In this document: positions 5,301 to 5,854 of the stretch, in pieces
How positions within the stretch are numbered: the stretch's first letter is position 1
Layout: each line of letters begins with the position of its first letter
Assembly (NCBI GenBank): GCA_002862165.1
Contig: PKCL01000496.1
Location: 1 to 5,854 of the forward strand
From: Planctomycetaceae bacterium
Lineage (GTDB): Bacteria; Planctomycetota; Planctomycetia; Pirellulales; UBA1268
Direction of reading: 5' to 3'
DNA length: 5,854 nucleotides
Notes under the pieces: generated by a model
What the model was told of the DNA's origin: nothing
Seen by the model: the letters and a program-made list of their open reading frames with translations, nothing else
Databases searched by the model: none
Program-made: the position numbers and the translations under genes

Positions 5301-5854
5301 ATGCAAGATCAAAATAAGAGACCCCGTTCTCTTACGATTCATGACTTAGTGCAGGCCAAGCAAGATGATCGACCAATTAGTATGGTCACTGCTTATGATT
5401 GGTGGTCGGGGTGTCTCGTAGATTCAGCAGGCGTTGACTGTGTTCTCGTTGGAGATAGTCTTGCCATGGTGGTAGCAGGCAAGCCAACAACACTTTCTGC
5501 CACAATTGAACAGATGATCTATCATGGAGAAATTGTCTCACGGGCAGTTCAACGTGCAATTGTGTTTGTTGATTTGCCATTTCCTTTGCAGCATTTGGGG
5601 GTAGATAAAGCAATTGAATCAGCTGCTAGAATCCTCCAGGAAACGGGCTGTCAAGCAATTAAGTTGGAGGGAACGTCAGGTCAAAGAGATGTCATAGCTG
5701 GAATCGTTGAGGCTGGTATTCCAGTGATGGCACATGTTGGGCTTAGGCCACAAGCGGTACATCAACTCGGCGGATATCGAATTCAGAGAGATAGAGATCA
5801 ACTTCTCGCTGACGCTACAGCTGCCGAGTCAGCAGGAGCATGCGGTGTTGTGCT
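5301..5854 (+). CDS. panB: 3-methyl-2-oxobutanoate hydroxymethyltransferase (ketopantoate hydroxymethyltransferase), N-terminal part (3' end outside window)
   Basis: The first 184 codons of panB run off the right edge. PanB transfers a hydroxymethyl group from 5,10-methylenetetrahydrofolate to 2-oxoisovalerate, giving ketopantoate, the first committed step of pantothenate and CoA synthesis. Family motifs appear in order: 'SMVTAYD' (27-33), 'VLVGDSLAM' (48-56) with metal-binding Asp52, 'VDLPF' with Asp91, 'IKLEG' with Lys121 and metal-binding Glu123, then 'HVGLRPQAV' and 'GGYRIQ'. By position these match E. coli Asp45, Asp84, Lys112 and Glu114. The general-base Glu (E. coli Glu181) is beyond the edge. 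Oddities: GDSLAM instead of GDSLGM, and a segment about four residues shorter after 'GGYRIQ', where most homologues have 'G-R'. The ATG at 5301 is the only plausible start; only a GGA eleven bases upstream could serve as ribosome binding site. Probably co-transcribed with the FHA gene. Confidence 0.93.
   Translation, partial: MQDQNKRPRSLTIHDLVQAKQDDRPISMVTAYDWWSGCLVDSAGVDCVLVGDSLAMVVAGKPTTLSATIEQMIYHGEIVSRAVQRAIVFVDLPFPLQHLGVDKAIESAARILQETGCQAIKLEGTSGQRDVIAGIVEAGIPVMAHVGLRPQAVHQLGGYRIQRDRDQLLADATAAESAGACGVV

Overview
The window looks like a piece of a planctomycete chromosome. The evidence is the tandem of two different clpP genes directly behind trigger factor, a lipoprotein with a planctomycete-style 'DSDGDG...IEPRDAD' C-terminal domain, and weak or absent Shine-Dalgarno sites in front of most genes. 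The genus cannot be named. Base composition is moderate and looks even across the window, and I see no transposase, integrase, CRISPR array or other sign of recent transfer. This is an ordinary housekeeping region.

Layout. Bases 1-269 (+) are the 3' end of the glyceraldehyde-3-phosphate dehydrogenase gene. It ends at a strong GC hairpin (304-336), which also sits at the end of a long leftward gene group. That group, read right to left on the minus strand, is: a sigma70-type promoter (about 4415-4388), tRNA-Gly(GCC) (4325-4253), trigger factor tig (4131-2677), a divergent clpP (2623-1973), a canonical clpP (1923-1333) and a coiled-coil lipoprotein of unknown function (1294-335). Gaps between the protein genes are 53, 49 and 38 bases. 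No convincing internal terminator was seen, so one transcript could carry the tRNA and all four proteins. To the right, a divergent plus-strand pair follows: an FHA-domain protein with a very acidic tail (4632-5228) and the start of panB, ketopantoate hydroxymethyltransferase (5301 to the window edge).

How the genes work together. Trigger factor catches nascent chains at the ribosome exit, and ClpP subunits form the proteolytic chamber of Clp proteases, so tig-clpP-clpP is a protein quality-control cluster. Both ClpPs keep the Ser-His-Asp triad, but only the second has the normal N-terminal axial-loop region, which suggests a mixed two-ring or mixed-ring protease. No Clp ATPase gene is inside the window. 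The lipoprotein, FHA protein and PanB have no evident functional tie to this cluster.

No clearly new system was found. The points most worth a second look are the divergent ClpP partner, the tRNA at the head of the tig operon, the lipoprotein appended to the protease genes, and the acidic FHA protein.
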